Shown here in pieces: positions 5,638 through 6,190 of a stretch of 6,190 bases of DNA. The position numbers were made by a program, and so were the translations under genes. The notes beneath the pieces were generated by a model. The model saw only the letters and a list, made by a program, of their open reading frames with translations, was not told the origin of the DNA and did no database searches. Positions within the stretch are counted from its first letter, which is position 1. Every line of letters starts with the position of its first letter. Source of the stretch: Candidatus Equihabitans merdae (GTDB lineage: Bacteria > Bacillota > Clostridia > Lachnospirales > Lachnospiraceae); NCBI GenBank assembly GCA_018065025.1, contig JAGHUB010000040.1:1-6190 (forward strand), written 5' to 3'.

Positions 5638-6190
5638 ATCATATTATTCTGGTTGGATTTATCGGATGTGGTAAAGGCGCAGCCGCAAAGAAGCTGGGAA
5701 TCAGCATGGCTCTGCCTGTATTTGATGTTGATAAAATGATCGCCGAAAGAATGAAAATGGGTGTTGAAGAGATCTTCGCACAGTTTGGTGAGGTATATTA
5801 CAGAGCTCTGGAAACTCAGACATTGAATCATCTGATGTTACTGGACAACAGAAGTATCATCGTATTGGGAAGCGGTCTTCCCACCAATCCGGCTAACGAT
5901 GACTATCTTAAGAAGCTGGGTAAAGTGTATTATCTCAAATCAACCAAGGCTGCTCTTGTTAAGAAGATTCAGAAGAGCAAAAAGCATGATTGGCTGAAGA
6001 ACGATGATATGACAGATCAGGTCAGTGAGCTTCTGAAGGAACGCGAGGCTGCTTACCTTCGCATTGCTGATGTAGAAGTTCTGGTAGATGATCTGTCATC
6101 TGACGAAATAGCTGAACAGCTGGCCTTCTATGATCGTGAACCTGAGATCGCACCGGTCATCAAGCACGATGAAAAAGCTGCTCCCAAGAA
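5634..6190 (+). CDS. aroK: Shikimate kinase-like P-loop protein with altered ATP-site residues, 3' end cut off
   Basis: 185 residues are visible and the frame remains open at the window end. The fold matches shikimate kinase, which phosphorylates shikimate at O3 with ATP in chorismate synthesis. The P-loop is G8-F-I-G-C-G-K14-G15. The usual Ser/Thr after the lysine, a Mg-ATP ligand, is Gly. The shikimate-site residues are present: D33 in F-D-V-D, R57 in G-E-V-Y-Y-R-A-L-E, G79-S-G81 in place of G-G-G, and R137 in E-R-E-A-A-Y. The lid motif R-P-L-L aligns with H118-D-W-L, so the lid arginine is missing. Kinase domains usually end near residue 170. Here the chain continues into a charged, Ala/Pro/Lys-containing tail (about 167-185 and beyond). 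AAGGAG (5620-5625) lies eight bases upstream and the start overlaps the yqeG stop. It may be a divergent kinase, a different small-molecule kinase, or a non-catalytic paralogue. Confidence 0.8.
   Translation, partial: MNHIILVGFIGCGKGAAAKKLGISMALPVFDVDKMIAERMKMGVEEIFAQFGEVYYRALETQTLNHLMLLDNRSIIVLGSGLPTNPANDDYLKKLGKVYYLKSTKAALVKKIQKSKKHDWLKNDDMTDQVSELLKEREAAYLRIADVEVLVDDLSSDEIAEQLAFYDREPEIAPVIKHDEKAAPK

Overview
The window looks like ordinary chromosome from a low-to-mid GC Bacillota, most likely a Clostridia or Lachnospiraceae-type gut anaerobe. This is inferred from the S2 and EF-Ts sequences, strong AGGAGG-type ribosome binding sites, a YqeG-family phosphatase and the style of the amidase. 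All genes are on the + strand. No tRNA, rRNA, CRISPR array, insertion sequence or phage gene was seen.

Region 1 (1-2093): the C-terminal part of a cell-wall amidase, then 27 bases later a 534-residue protein that joins a HAD phosphatase to a CPBP-type intramembrane protease. The two genes are probably co-transcribed. Region 2 (2094-4177) is the rpsB-tsf translation operon. It has a near-consensus promoter with an extended -10, a leader of about 100 nt that can fold, a strong hairpin between the two genes, and an intrinsic terminator after tsf. The leader also holds a possible 23-codon upstream ORF with its own Shine-Dalgarno-like site. Its stop codon overlaps the rpsB start as ATGA. Codon use in rpsB and tsf is strongly biased, as expected for highly expressed genes.

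Region 3 (4124-6190) is a probable operon of a fumarylacetoacetate-hydrolase (FAH) family enzyme, the HAD phosphatase YqeG and a shikimate-kinase-like protein cut by the window end. Gaps are 20 bp and then a 4-bp ATGA overlap. Its likely promoter has its -10 directly against the left arm of the tsf terminator, so transcripts starting there would lack part of that hairpin.

The items most worth following are the rpsB leader ORF and its foldable leader, the HAD-CPBP fusion, the shikimate-kinase homologue with altered ATP-site residues but intact shikimate-site residues, and the promoter abutting the terminator. None of these amounts to a clear new system on this evidence. Most of the window is housekeeping.
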